A DNA stretch of 64,000 nucleotides from Acidimicrobiaceae bacterium (GCA_027315005.1 DAHUZT010000114.1:81273-145272), one strand, 5' to 3'; shown: positions 45,583-56,280, counted from the stretch's first letter. The notes: generated from the letters alone by a model not told the origin. Made by a program: numbers and translations.

Positions 45583-46587
45583 ATGCACCTCGAATGGACG
45601 GAATTCGTGGACGCCCTCGGTTCGCCGTTCCTCCGCCGCCAGCTCGGCGGGGTGACCGGCCATTTCGTGGTGGTGACCGGGGACCCGGAACCGTCCGGAC
45701 CGATTGAAGAGCCGCTGATCGAAGCCGCAGGCTTGCTGCCCGCCGTCGTGGTGATGGAAGGATCCCCCGCAACGGTGGCCGAAGGCCCTGCGGCACTGGT
45801 CGACGTCGTAGCCAAAGGTGCGGACCTGGAGACGGTGTTGGCCACCTGCCGCTCCCGCCCCGTCGCCGCCACCGCCCTTGCGCTCCTACTCCGCGGGAGT
45901 GAGCGGCGAACAGTCGGCGATGGTCTCATCGCCGAATCCGCCGTCTATGCCGCTCTCCAGGCCGGACCGGAATTCCTCGAGTGGCGAGCGACCCACCCCG
46001 CCGGCCGAAGGGACCTGAGAGCGCGGCCCGCGGTGCGTGTCGATCGGAGCGAGGACCGGTTGATGGTCACCCTCGACCGCCCCGAGGTCCGCAACGCCCT
46101 CGATGCAGCCATGCGAGACGAACTGTGGGAAGCGCTTCTCGTGGCAGCGGCCGATCCGACCATCCAAGTCGTACTCCGAGGATCAGGCGTGTCGTTCTCC
46201 AGCGGCGGCGATCTGGAAGAGTTCGGGAGCAGGTCCGATCCGGCCAGTGCCCATCTGATCCGGATGGACCGCAACCTCGGATCCCTCTTGCACGACCTGT
46301 CCGACCGCACGACCGCCGTGCTCCATGGGGTATGCCTCGGCTCGGGGATCGAGCTACCCGCCTTCGCCTCCCGGGTGATCGCGTCGCCCGGCACCTCGAT
46401 CGGCCTCCCCGAGCTGTCGTTCGGGCTCATCCCCGGTGCGGGGGGAACCGTCAGCCTGCCCCGCAGGATCGGCCGCCACCGAACGGCCTGGCTGGCCTGG
46501 ACCGGTCGCAGAATCGGGGCTGAGACGGCAGGCTCGTGGGGTCTGGTCGACGAGGTGTCGAACGACCCGTCCGGCGGCCAACGGTGA
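45583..46587 (+). CDS. Enoyl-CoA hydratase/isomerase family protein with N-terminal extension
   Basis: About 334 residues. The C-terminal 200 are a crotonase: VTLDRPEVRNAL, VSFSSGGDLEEFG and LGSGIELPAFASRV with the first Glu, then GLPELSFGLIPGAGGT with the second Glu. The 130 residues before it are not obviously homologous to anything I recognise. ATG 45583 or GTG 45580 is the start; the longer open frame to 45061 overlaps the previous gene. It is convergent with the thiolase gene, 34 bp away. Confidence 0.87.
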   Translation: MHLEWTEFVDALGSPFLRRQLGGVTGHFVVVTGDPEPSGPIEEPLIEAAGLLPAVVVMEGSPATVAEGPAALVDVVAKGADLETVLATCRSRPVAATALALLLRGSERRTVGDGLIAESAVYAALQAGPEFLEWRATHPAGRRDLRARPAVRVDRSEDRLMVTLDRPEVRNALDAAMRDELWEALLVAAADPTIQVVLRGSGVSFSSGGDLEEFGSRSDPASAHLIRMDRNLGSLLHDLSDRTTAVLHGVCLGSGIELPAFASRVIASPGTSIGLPELSFGLIPGAGGTVSLPRRIGRHRTAWLAWTGRRIGAETAGSWGLVDEVSNDPSGGQR

Positions 46588-46621
46588 CGGGTTGAAACCT
46601 GGCCGCCAGAGCCTGATCAGC

Positions 46622-47824
46622 TCACGCGGCCGCCTTCTCCAGGACATGGACACCGCAGGCCGATCCGAGCCCGATGACGTGGGCGAGGCCCACGCTCGCA
46701 CCTTCGATCTGACGATCACCTGCCTCACCGCGCAGGTGGTGGCACACCTCCCAGATGTTGGCAATGCCGGTAGCGGCGATGGGGTGGCCCTTCGACTCGA
46801 GGCCACCCGAGACGTTGACCGGGATCGAACCGTCCCTCCAGGTGACACCGGAGTTGAAGAAGTCGACCGCCCCACCCGATTCGCACAGCATGAGATTGTC
46901 GTAGTGGACCAGCTCGGCGGTGGCGAAGCAATCGTGCAGCTCCACCAGATCGAGGTCCTCGGGGCCGACGCCCGCCTGCTCGTAGGCCTTTGCGGCGGCG
47001 TTCCGAGTCAGGGTGTTGACGTTCGGCAACACTTGGCAGGCCTCCTCCCACGGGTCGGTGGTGAGGACCGAAGCCGAGATCTTCACAGCCCGACGCCTCT
47101 GGTCGGGATCGAGCATCCGCAACTTGGCTTCGCTGACCACGACGGCCGCCGCCGCCCCGTCACAGTTGGCCGAACACATCGGACGGGTGTTGGGGTAGGC
47201 GATCATGACGTCACCCATGATCTCCTCGAGCGACATCTTCTTCGAGTAGGCGGCCAACGGGTTGAGGGTCGAGTGAGCGTGGTTCTTCTGGCTGATCCTG
47301 GCGAACAGCTCGAAGTCGGCTCCGCCATAGCGGTGCCCGTACTCCATGCCGATCTGAGCGAAGACACCGGGCATGGTCTCCGTACCGACACGACCGTCGA
47401 GCGGCGCGACCGATCCGTAGCGACCGCTCGGAGTCCACGAATCGCCATCGGCCTTTCGGTTCCCACCAGCGAGCAGGCCCGCACCGGCCAACTTTTCGAC
47501 ACCGACCGCCATGCCGACGTCGCACTCGCCCGCCTTGACCGCCATGACCGCCGTTCGCAGCGCAGTCGCACCTGTGGCACAGGCATTGGCCACGTTGTAG
47601 ACCGGAATACCCGTCTGTCCGATCTGCTTCTGGAGCTGCTGACCGATTCCAGCCGATGCGTTCATCAGGTTGCCGGCAGCCAGGATACCGACGTCCTTCA
47701 TGGTGACCCCACCGTCGGCGAGAGCCGCGAGGGCCGCCTCGGAGGCCAGGTCGATGACGTCCTTCTCGGGGCTCTTCCCGAATTTGGTCATCGTGATCCC
47801 GAGTATCCAGACCGAATCGCTCAT
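46622..47824 (-). CDS. Thiolase, lipid-transfer-protein (SCP2/Ltp) type
   Basis: A 400-residue thiolase-fold protein. The nucleophile region is NVANACATGATALR, and ELHDCFATAELVHYDN and LESKGHPIAATGIAN carry the other catalytic residues. The HDCF form belongs to the SCP2-thiolase/Ltp branch. These work with a DUF35 partner, in Fe-less thiolases or in the steroid side-chain aldolases Ltp2-ChsH2. Its start overlaps the DUF35 stop by 4 bp (ATGA), supporting a complex. It sits in the cluster with FadA5-like and EchA19-like genes. Confidence 0.92.
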   Translation of the reverse strand: MSDSVWILGITMTKFGKSPEKDVIDLASEAALAALADGGVTMKDVGILAAGNLMNASAGIGQQLQKQIGQTGIPVYNVANACATGATALRTAVMAVKAGECDVGMAVGVEKLAGAGLLAGGNRKADGDSWTPSGRYGSVAPLDGRVGTETMPGVFAQIGMEYGHRYGGADFELFARISQKNHAHSTLNPLAAYSKKMSLEEIMGDVMIAYPNTRPMCSANCDGAAAAVVVSEAKLRMLDPDQRRRAVKISASVLTTDPWEEACQVLPNVNTLTRNAAAKAYEQAGVGPEDLDLVELHDCFATAELVHYDNLMLCESGGAVDFFNSGVTWRDGSIPVNVSGGLESKGHPIAATGIANIWEVCHHLRGEAGDRQIEGASVGLAHVIGLGSACGVHVLEKAAA

Positions 47825-48228
47825 GGCGCCTCCTTGGTGTCTATCGGCTCGAAGCCGAACCCGATTGCATCGACCCCATCCCCGTCCGTACCGATCGGAA
47901 ACGTCTTGAGTCGCACCTTCATGCCCAGCCGCACGTGCTCCGGATCCGGCTCGCATCCCACCACGTTGGCTCTGACACTCGTACCACCGCAGTCGATGAC
48001 CCCGGCGATGAAGGGAACCGGGACCCCGGGGGCGGCAAAGGCCACGATGGTGTACGTCACCAACTCTCCTTCGGTTGGCACATCGACAGCGGAGAAGGCC
48101 GTAGCTCCGCACGCTGCACAGGCATTGCGCCGGTCGAAGAACCTCGCCTTGCACGACGCGCACTGGTTCGCCACCAGGTGGGGGTCGTCGCCGAGCACGA
48201 GGTAGTCAACCAGAGGCACCTGTCCCAT
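47821..48228 (-). CDS. DUF35 Zn-ribbon/OB-fold partner of the thiolase
   Basis: A 135-residue protein. The N-terminal Zn ribbon has ANQCASCKARFFDRRNACAACG (two C-x2-C pairs, cited in pieces CASC and CAAC), followed by an OB-fold (TYTIVAFAAPGVPVPFIAGV). Such proteins bring acyl substrates to thiolases and Ltp aldolases and stabilise them. ATG 48228 is the start. Its stop overlaps the thiolase start. A 13-bp tandem repeat lies just upstream. Confidence 0.92.
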   Translation of the reverse strand: MGQVPLVDYLVLGDDPHLVANQCASCKARFFDRRNACAACGATAFSAVDVPTEGELVTYTIVAFAAPGVPVPFIAGVIDCGGTSVRANVVGCEPDPEHVRLGMKVRLKTFPIGTDGDGVDAIGFGFEPIDTKEAP

Positions 48229-48241
48229 TTCGCACTCTCCT

Positions 48242-48287
48242 GTCGATCTGATCCCTGATCCGTCGATTTGATCCGTCGATCTGACGC
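48242..48287. repeat. Three 13-bp units upstream of the DUF35 gene
   Basis: Units gtcgatctgatcc (48242-48254), gtcgatttgatcc (48262-48274) and gtcgatctgacgc (48275-48287); the first is set off by ctgatcc. The block begins 14 bp from the DUF35 start codon, a place where a regulator or the ribosome could bind. Confidence 0.8.
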
Positions 48288-48400
48288 TCACGGCGATACT
48301 GGACCACCGGAGCGATCCGCTCGGTGTCGGCACCGGATAAAGACGAGCCTGCCAGACACTAACGGCGGCGCGCCATCCGGCTGCTGCCGGCGCCCACCCA

Positions 48401-49339
48401 TCAGGGCGCGGCCGGCTCCGACTGGGACCGGGTCGCCTCCACCGGCGACCTGGCCTCGGCCGCCTTGCGGTAGTTTTCCAAGTGGTCCAGCAGAGGCATT
48501 CGTTCCTGACCAACGGTGGTATCGAGGCGGTCGGCGATCGACTCGGGGGTCCACCGCCCCTCGGCGTACACGGAACGGACCTCCTGGGGCTGGTTCCACA
48601 CCGCGATCTTCGAGCCGACCGAGGTGTAGACCTGCCCGGTCACATGCCTGGCACGGTCGGAAAGGAGGAACACCACGAGCGGGGCGACGTCCTCGGGATC
48701 GCCCATCTCGGCCAAATCCATCGGGACGTTGGCCGACATCCGGGTGCGGGCGACCGGGGCCACCGCGTTGGCAGTGACCCCGTAGCGGTAGAGCCCTGCC
48801 GCGACCGAGCGCACCAGGGAGACGATGCCGCCTTTGGCCGCCGCATAGTTGGCCTGGGCGACGCTTCCGGCGAAGGCCCCGGAGGTGAAGGCCACCAGCG
48901 AACCACCGCCCTCCTGCTTGCGCATGAGGGCCGTGGCCGCACGGAACACGGTGAAGTGGCCCTTCAGGTGGGTCTCCACCACCGCGTCCCACTCCTCCTC
49001 GGACAGGTTGAAGAACATCCGCTCCCGCAGGATGCCGGCCACCGCCACGACGCCGTCGACCCGTCCGAAGTTGTCGACCGCTGCAGCGATTATCCGCTCA
49101 CCTCCTGCAAGGGTGGTGACGCTCTCGGCCATCGCCACCGCCTGGCCACCGGCGGCGACGATCTCGCCCGCCACGGCTTCGGCTACCTCGCTCCTCGGGT
49201 CCTCGCCGGCGATGGAGACGCCGATGTCGGCTACCACCACCCGGGCTCCCTCGGCTGCTGCAGACAGGGCCACCGCACGCCCGATGCCGCCGCCGCCGCC
49301 GGTGACGACAACCGACTTCCCCTGCAGGAACTCGCCCAT
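48401..49339 (-). CDS. SDR family dehydrogenase, long form, in steroid/acyl-CoA cluster
   Basis: About 312 residues. The Rossmann motif VVVTGGGGGIGRAVAL is at the N-terminus, VAGIL replaces NNAG, the catalytic Ser is in LVAFTSGAFAG and the Tyr/Lys in YAAAKGGIVSL. The C-terminal tail of about 60 residues (VWNQPQEVRSVYAEGRWTPE) is characteristic of the 300-residue SDRs linked to actinobacterial steroid and 3-hydroxyacyl-CoA oxidation. Its promoter region is shared, divergently, with fadD and contains a KstR-like palindrome. Confidence 0.88.
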   Translation of the reverse strand: MGEFLQGKSVVVTGGGGGIGRAVALSAAAEGARVVVADIGVSIAGEDPRSEVAEAVAGEIVAAGGQAVAMAESVTTLAGGERIIAAAVDNFGRVDGVVAVAGILRERMFFNLSEEEWDAVVETHLKGHFTVFRAATALMRKQEGGGSLVAFTSGAFAGSVAQANYAAAKGGIVSLVRSVAAGLYRYGVTANAVAPVARTRMSANVPMDLAEMGDPEDVAPLVVFLLSDRARHVTGQVYTSVGSKIAVWNQPQEVRSVYAEGRWTPESIADRLDTTVGQERMPLLDHLENYRKAAEARSPVEATRSQSEPAAP

Positions 49340-49427
49340 GACGGGCCCCACCTCCATCCGCATCGCTTTCGAACCGACCAGCCCGGCACGCCGAGGCCGT
49401 TCGGGCGGGCGGAGGTTGACCGTATAC

Positions 49428-49441
49428 GAGAACCTGTTCTA
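49428..49441. promoter_or_regulatory. KstR-like operator between the SDR and fadD genes
   Basis: The sequence GAGAACCTGTTCTA matches the KstR operator core AACnnGTT with both CT/AG flanks, one base off the full palindrome. It lies 51 bp before the fadD start. A TTGACC at about 49416-49421 followed 17 bp later by CTAGCG could be a promoter, which would place the operator between the -35 and -10 elements. Confidence 0.65.
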
Positions 49442-49491
49442 GCGTCCAGCGAACACGATCCGCCCGAAGGGCCGGAGGGGGTACGAAAGAC

Positions 49492-51042
49492 ATGGGCGAT
49501 CTCGGATTCTGGGCACTTGCCCACGAAGATCCCGACCATCTGGCCTTGGTCGACGTCGACCGGACCGAGTACTCGGCGGGTGAGCTGCTCGGCAGGGCCA
49601 ACCAGGCGGTACACCTCCTACGCTCGCTCGGGCTCCGGACCGGAGACGTCGTGGCCACGCTCCTCCCCAACGGGGTGGAGATGTTCGAGCTCTACCTGGC
49701 AGCGCTCCAGTCCGGCTGGTACCTCGTGCCGATCAACCACCATCTCGTCGGCCCCGAAGTGGGTTACATCCTCTCCGACTCCGAGGCCAAGGTGTTTGTG
49801 GCCCATGAACGATTCAGCCAGGTTGCACTGGACGCTACCGATGAGGCAGAACTTCCCTCCACACGGTGCTTCGCGGTCGGGGAAATCGTGGGATTCGGCT
49901 CCTATGCCAGGATGCGCGACGCCCAGCCGACAACCGATCCCACCGGCCGAACCATCGGCGACGTCATGAACTACACCTCGGGGACGACCGGTAACCCGAA
50001 AGGGGTGTTCCGCCCGCTCAGCGGAGCCACGCCCGAGGAGGCGGCGCTGGGCCTCTCGGGGATCCTCTTCCTGTTCGGCGTGCAACCCCACGATGACAAC
50101 GTTCACATCGTGGGTTCTCCCCTCTACCACACCGCGGTGATCCGGTACGCGGGGGCGTCGATCCATCTCGGACACACCGTGGTGCTGATGGACAAGTGGC
50201 TCCCCGAAGAGATGTTGGAGCTGATCGAGCGGTACCGGGTCACCACCTCACACATGGTTCCCACCCAATTCCATCGGCTCCTTGCCTTGCCCGAGGAGAC
50301 CCGCGCTCGTCACGACGTCTCCTCGCTGCGCCATATGATCCACGCCGCGGCACCATGCCCGATCGACGTCAAGCACAAGATGATCGCGTGGTGGGGAAAT
50401 GCCATCGACGAGTACTACGCCGCGTCCGAAGGCGGTGGGACTCTGGTGACCGCCGAACAGTGGCTGAAAAAGCCCGGCACCGTCGGCCTTCCCTGGCCCA
50501 TCTCGGAGATCGCCATCTTTGACGATGCCGGCGTGCGCGTCGAGGAGCCGAATGTGATCGGTACCGTCTATATGGCTATGCAGAGCGGGGACTTCTCCTA
50601 CCATAAGGACAAGGAGAAGACCGACGGAAATCGGATCGGCAAGTTCTTCACCGTTGGTGACGTCGGCTTCCTCGACGAGGACGGTTACCTGTTCCTCCGT
50701 GACCGCAAGATCGACATGATCATCTCCGGGGGGGCCAACATCTATCCGGCCGAGATCGAGAATGTCGTACTCGGCCATTCCAAGGTCGGGGACGTCGCGG
50801 TGTTCGGCATCCCGCACGATGAATGGGGCGAGGAGGTCAAGGCTGTCGTCGAGCCGGCCGACGGCGTCAATCCCTCTCCGGAGCTGGCCGAAGACATCCT
50901 CTCCTACTGCGCCACGCGGCTGGCCAGGTTCAAGACGCCGAAATCGATCGACTTCACCGACGACATGCCCCGGGACCCGAACGGCAAGCTCTACAAGCGA
51001 AAGCTGCGCGATCCCTACTGGGAGGGGCGCCAGAAGATCTGA
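49492..51042 (+). CDS. AMP-dependent acyl-CoA synthetase (FadD family)
   Basis: A 516-residue adenylate-forming enzyme that activates a carboxylic acid to its CoA thioester. Core motifs are MNYTSGTTGNPKG (P-loop), DEYYAASEGGG, DVGFLDEDGYLFLRDRK and the catalytic Lys in PRDPNGKLYKRKL. An upstream GGAGGGGG gives a strong ribosome-binding site for ATG 49492. Given the cluster it probably activates a fatty acid or steroid side chain. The operator 51 bp upstream suggests control by a TetR-type regulator. Confidence 0.94.
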   Translation: MGDLGFWALAHEDPDHLALVDVDRTEYSAGELLGRANQAVHLLRSLGLRTGDVVATLLPNGVEMFELYLAALQSGWYLVPINHHLVGPEVGYILSDSEAKVFVAHERFSQVALDATDEAELPSTRCFAVGEIVGFGSYARMRDAQPTTDPTGRTIGDVMNYTSGTTGNPKGVFRPLSGATPEEAALGLSGILFLFGVQPHDDNVHIVGSPLYHTAVIRYAGASIHLGHTVVLMDKWLPEEMLELIERYRVTTSHMVPTQFHRLLALPEETRARHDVSSLRHMIHAAAPCPIDVKHKMIAWWGNAIDEYYAASEGGGTLVTAEQWLKKPGTVGLPWPISEIAIFDDAGVRVEEPNVIGTVYMAMQSGDFSYHKDKEKTDGNRIGKFFTVGDVGFLDEDGYLFLRDRKIDMIISGGANIYPAEIENVVLGHSKVGDVAVFGIPHDEWGEEVKAVVEPADGVNPSPELAEDILSYCATRLARFKTPKSIDFTDDMPRDPNGKLYKRKLRDPYWEGRQKI

Positions 51043-51114
51043 GGAACGTCTGTTCGCGACGGTGGCCCCGGCGGCGGGTGGGAGACGCCGGTCAATCGAG
51101 CGGCGGTCCGGCTC

Positions 51115-51870
51115 CTACCGGCTCCTACCGGATCCCGGTGGTGGACTCGGGAGATCGGCCGGACCCACCCGAAGGGCTTCGGCACGAACGGCTTCGACCA
51201 TACCGGGGTCGGCACTGTCGATGTTCCCCTCGGCGATTGACAGGAACTGCTCGGGAGGCACCTCCACGAAGATGCCCTCGGCCTCGGCAGTCAGCTGCTC
51301 CCCCCTGTACATACCCGCCCAGGTCCGGATCTTTCTACCACTCCGGCCCACGAAGCGTGCCACGATCGTCAGATCGGTGTTGAGCGGTGTCGGCCGGCGA
51401 TAGCGGACGGTCAGGGTCCCGGTCATCCCCGGGCTCCCCGCCACCATGTTGACGGCTCCGAGTACCTCGTCGAATGTCTCGGCGATCACGCCGCCGTGGA
51501 CACAGGTCGGTGGTCCTTCATAGGCGTCACCGAAAGTGACCCGTCCTCGGATCTCCCGGGGTCGGCTGTCGCCACTGTCCACCACGTCGAGCAGCACCGG
51601 TGGGGCCACGGGATTGACCAGGCCCATGACCGGGCTGGTCGGGAAGAACTCCTGCGGTGGGCGGGTCACGTCCAGCTGCGGGCGCGGTCGCTTTCCGCCG
51701 GCCCGATCCGCCAAACGACCGCCGGCCTGTTCGATCGATTCCGCCGCCTCCTCCATCGCGTGGTCATCGAGCTCAGAGGCCACCACCATGGCGATGATCG
51801 GTCGGAGCGCTTCGGCCAACCGTCGGCGCGGCTCCAAGTGGTCCAGGTCGGACCCTCCAGGTATGCTCAC
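51115..51870 (-). CDS. PaaI-like hot-dog thioesterase
   Basis: A 251-residue protein. The hot-dog core is CVHGGVIAETFDEVLGAVNM, typical of PaaI-type acyl-CoA thioesterases, preceded by about 90 helical residues. GTG 51870 overlaps the stop of the crotonase gene by 4 bp (GTGA). It would release free acids from CoA thioesters, perhaps to recover CoA. The last gene of the thiolase-crotonase-thioesterase operon. Confidence 0.87.
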   Translation of the reverse strand: MSIPGGSDLDHLEPRRRLAEALRPIIAMVVASELDDHAMEEAAESIEQAGGRLADRAGGKRPRPQLDVTRPPQEFFPTSPVMGLVNPVAPPVLLDVVDSGDSRPREIRGRVTFGDAYEGPPTCVHGGVIAETFDEVLGAVNMVAGSPGMTGTLTVRYRRPTPLNTDLTIVARFVGRSGRKIRTWAGMYRGEQLTAEAEGIFVEVPPEQFLSIAEGNIDSADPGMVEAVRAEALRVGPADLPSPPPGSGRSR

Positions 51871-52661
51871 CGCCGTCGGAATTCGGCGGTCCGCTTTTCA
51901 GCGAATGCCCGTTGACCCTCCTTGGCGTCCTCGGTGGCGAAGATCGGCCATCCCAACTCCAGCTCGATTTTCAGTGCCTGGTCCTCGGGCAACCCCTCGG
52001 TTGCCTTGACCGACGCCTTGATGGCTTCGACGGCCAGTGGGCCGTTGGCCGCGATGGACTCGGCGATGTCGAGGGCGGTCTGAAGGGCGAAGCCGTCGTC
52101 CACGACCCGGCCGATCAGCCCGATGTCCTTCGCCTCATCGGCCGAGACCTCACGGGCGGTGAGCAACAGATCCATGGCCACTGTATAAGGGATCTGGCGC
52201 CGCAGTCGGACCGTCGAACCACCCAACGGGAACAGACCCCGCCGGGCTTCGAACACACCGAACTTTGCACTTCGGCCGGCCACCCGGATGTCGGTTGCCT
52301 GGAGGATCTCCGTTCCACCGGCCACCGCCCAACCCTCTACGGCGGCGATCAACGGCTTCTTCAGCGAATAGTGCCGCAGCAGCGCCTTCCAGTGCAGGTC
52401 GGGGTCCTCGACCATCCGTCGTTGGACCGATTCCGTGCCGGGACCGGACCTCGACTTGAGGTCCATGCCTGCACAGAACGTTCCCCCGGCGCCGGTGAGG
52501 ATACCGCACCGGATAGCGTCGTCCCCGTCGATCTCCCTCCAGGCGTCCACCATGCCGACCAACATCGGACCCGACAAGGCATTCTTCGCTTCGGGTCGGT
52601 TCATGGTGACGACAGCGGTGGCACCGATCCGTTCAAAATTCAGATGTTCGGTTCCGGGCAT
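51867..52661 (-). CDS. echA19: Enoyl-CoA hydratase, EchA19-like
   Basis: A crotonase of about 264 residues. FCAGMDLKSR, AVEGWAVAGGTEILQATDIRVA, FPLGGSTVRLRRQIPYT and the end DAKEGQRAFAEKRTAEF all resemble mycobacterial EchA19, which hydrates the C22 steroid side-chain enoyl-CoA. This resemblance is from memory of the family, not from a search. It lies directly after the FadA5-like thiolase gene, five bases after its stop. Confidence 0.86.
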   Translation of the reverse strand: MPGTEHLNFERIGATAVVTMNRPEAKNALSGPMLVGMVDAWREIDGDDAIRCGILTGAGGTFCAGMDLKSRSGPGTESVQRRMVEDPDLHWKALLRHYSLKKPLIAAVEGWAVAGGTEILQATDIRVAGRSAKFGVFEARRGLFPLGGSTVRLRRQIPYTVAMDLLLTAREVSADEAKDIGLIGRVVDDGFALQTALDIAESIAANGPLAVEAIKASVKATEGLPEDQALKIELELGWPIFATEDAKEGQRAFAEKRTAEFRRR

Positions 52662-52666
52662 GCCGG

Positions 52667-54225
<1,559 letters not shown>

Positions 54226-55368
54226 ATGGCCGAGATCCTCTTCGCGATCGGATTGATCCTCGTCGTCCTCACTTCGACCAGCGTGCTCTTCACCATCGTG
54301 CTTCCCCGAGAGCCACGCGGGTTCCAGCGGCTGACCACGATGATCAACCGCACGGTCCAGGTCGGATTTCTCGGCCTCTCCCGATTGGCCAGGTCCTACG
54401 AGGGGAAGGACAGCCTCTTGGCTCCGGCCGGACCGGTAGCCCTCCTCGCCCAGTTGGGCTGCTGGGCTCTGTGCTTCATCGTCGGGTACGCCCTCATGCT
54501 GGCCGGCGCCGTCCACAGCCTGGGCACGGCCCTGGTCCAGGCCACCGGCGCCCTCTTCACCGTGGGGACCATCGGTCTTGCCGGCACTCCGGACCGCGCT
54601 ATCGACATCGCTGCCGGGGGCTCATGGGTAGTCGTGGTCGCCCTCCAGATCGCCTATCTTCCAACCCTGTACTCGGCGTTCAATCGGAGAGAGGGTCTCG
54701 TGGCCATGCTCGAGAGCCGCGCCGGCGTCCCGGCGTGGGGGCCCGAGCTCCTCGCCCGCCACCAGCTGGTCGGGATCATCGACGCGCTCCCCGACCTGTA
54801 CCACCAGTGGGAGCAGTGGTCGGCCGATGTGGCCGAGAGCCATTCGACCTATCCCGTCATGATGCTGTTCCGCTCACCGCTCCCCTGGCTCTCGTGGCAG
54901 GTGGGCCTACTGGCCGTGATGGACGGAGCGGCCATGCACCTGGCCCTCGCTCCGAGCACGTCCTCGTCGCGGTCACGGCTCTGCCTTCGCATGGGGTTCA
55001 CCGCCGTCAACCGGTTGGCGGCGGTCGAAGGTTTCACGGTCGACCCCGACCCCGACCCGGACGGCTCGATCATCCTCACCTTCGAAGAATTCGCCGAGGC
55101 GGTAGCCATGCTCGAGAAGGCAGGCTTTCCGGTCGAGCGGACGGCGGATGACGCCTGGCCGGATTTCCGGGGATGGAGGATCAACTACGAGTCGGCGGCG
55201 TACTGGCTGGCCGACCGGTTCACCGCGCCGCCTGCACCCTGGTCGGGACCGCGTCGGCACCTACACTCCGGGCCGGTGACGCCTCGACGCCCTCCCCAGC
55301 GCGCGCCCCGACGGATCGCTCATCGCCGGTCGGCTCAAGGTTCCCTCGACCAGTCGGAGGACCGCTGA
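54226..55368 (+). CDS. Membrane protein with a pore-loop-like TVG segment
   Basis: A 380-residue membrane protein: N-terminal segment (residues 4-26), then segments around 65-95, 100-120 and 125-150. Between them lies ATGALFTVGTIGLAG, which resembles a potassium-channel pore loop (TVGxG type). The C-terminal 200 residues are soluble, with a helical pair and an acidic region DPDPDPDGSI. It is not a clear member of a known channel family; a 2-TM channel-like or unrelated membrane protein is possible. ATG 54226 is the start. Confidence 0.72.
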   Translation: MAEILFAIGLILVVLTSTSVLFTIVLPREPRGFQRLTTMINRTVQVGFLGLSRLARSYEGKDSLLAPAGPVALLAQLGCWALCFIVGYALMLAGAVHSLGTALVQATGALFTVGTIGLAGTPDRAIDIAAGGSWVVVVALQIAYLPTLYSAFNRREGLVAMLESRAGVPAWGPELLARHQLVGIIDALPDLYHQWEQWSADVAESHSTYPVMMLFRSPLPWLSWQVGLLAVMDGAAMHLALAPSTSSSRSRLCLRMGFTAVNRLAAVEGFTVDPDPDPDGSIILTFEEFAEAVAMLEKAGFPVERTADDAWPDFRGWRINYESAAYWLADRFTAPPAPWSGPRRHLHSGPVTPRRPPQRAPRRIAHRRSAQGSLDQSEDR

Positions 55369-55467
55369 ACCCCGCGCAGCCACCACGACCGACGGTCGGG
55401 GACCGGACGAGGCGACGTCGACTACAGCGACTGACACGACTTGCAGCACCAACCCCGGGACAGTCGT

Positions 55468-55932
55468 CTACGAGTAGCGGGCCGCCCTGGTGCCGGGAGG
55501 GTTGTTCGCACCGTGGACCGCGTCGGGGTTCTCGACACAAACTTCACCTTCCAATCCGTCCGGGTCGCGAAAGAACACGCTGAGTATCGATCCGAAGTCG
55601 GTGACGAAGTCGTCGGCGGCTCCCCTGGACATCAGTCGGTCCCTGATCTCCTCAAACGCCTCGAGCGATGCCGCCCTCAGAGCGAAATGATCGAGCCGGC
55701 CCCTTCCGAACATCGGAACCTGCCGATCGGCCTCCGTGTTGCCCTCGATCTGGAAGACGTTCAGCTCACAAACGTCACCGATCTGGATGACGGTCAGCCG
55801 CGGCCCCGTACCGTCGGGCAACTCGCTGCCATCACTGAGGACGATGGCGCCGAACACCTCTCGGTAGAAGTCCTTGAGCCGGTCGGAGTCCTTGGTGATG
55901 GTGGCAACGTGGTGGAGGCCATTGGTGAGCAC
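55468..55932 (-). CDS. VOC family (glyoxalase/dioxygenase-like) protein
   Basis: A 154-residue vicinal-oxygen-chelate protein made of two beta-alpha-beta-beta-beta modules. The first has LHHVATITKDSDRLKDFYREVFG and the second LDHFALRAASLEAFEEI with FRDPDGLEGEV, where the metal ligands (His, His, Glu) can be placed. Members are glyoxalases, epimerases or dioxygenases; the reaction is unknown. It marks the left edge of the accessory region. Confidence 0.85.
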   Translation of the reverse strand: MLTNGLHHVATITKDSDRLKDFYREVFGAIVLSDGSELPDGTGPRLTVIQIGDVCELNVFQIEGNTEADRQVPMFGRGRLDHFALRAASLEAFEEIRDRLMSRGAADDFVTDFGSILSVFFRDPDGLEGEVCVENPDAVHGANNPPGTRAARYS

Positions 55933-56025
55933 GGTGAGCTCCTTTCGTCAAGGCATCGTGTGACGGTCCAAAAGGCGGCACACGGCCAAGGACTCGATCA
56001 GGTCCATGTCTTCTCCGGAGGTGGA

Positions 56026-56061
56026 GAAACCACTCAGGTCATAGAAACCACTCAGGTCATA
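56026..56061. repeat. Perfect 18-bp tandem duplication
   Basis: gaaaccactcaggtcata occurs twice in a row, at 56026-56043 and 56044-56061, with no mismatch. No function is apparent. Confidence 0.9.
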
Positions 56062-56099
56062 GAGAGCGTTCTGCAATCCGATCGGCAGGGCAGAAAACC

Positions 56100-56167
56100 C
56101 TACCCGAGCAGCTTCTTGGCGATCACCACCCGCTGGATCTGGTTGGTGCCCTCGCATATCTGGGTGG
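56100..56167 (-). pseudogene. 3'-terminal remnant of an acyl-CoA dehydrogenase gene
   Basis: On the minus strand this 68-bp piece reads [20 protein letters not shown] then G and stop. It matches the C-terminus of the intact gene at 62713-63864 except for Tyr to Cys in YEGT. At DNA level 60 of 68 bases agree with 62713-62780, and most differences are at third codon positions. Nothing upstream of it continues the gene, so it is a truncated relic of a paralog. Confidence 0.88.
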
Positions 56168-56176
56168 ACCCTCTCG

Positions 56177-56280
56177 GGGGTCCAGCGGGTGGTCTCCAGT
56201 GCGCTGACCTGGGTGTATTCGAAATCGAGTGGTCCCAGATCCACCCGGTTCCGCCGAGTTGTAGGGATAAAGTAGGGATG
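56177..56280. repeat. 104-bp direct repeat, copy A
   Basis: Matches 61371-61474 over 104 bp without gaps, 80 bases identical. The strongest blocks are gtctccagtgcgctgacct and ataaagtagggatg. On the minus strand both copies can encode EYTQVSALETT, so the repeat may be a fragment of a coding element. Copy A directly abuts the acyl-CoA dehydrogenase remnant. It also contains a short tandem, gtagggataaa then gtagggat. Confidence 0.85.

Noticed and set aside
46436..48205. 589-residue plus-strand open frame
   Set aside because: It is the antisense shadow of the thiolase and DUF35 genes, which have clear motifs and 4-bp-overlap organisation.
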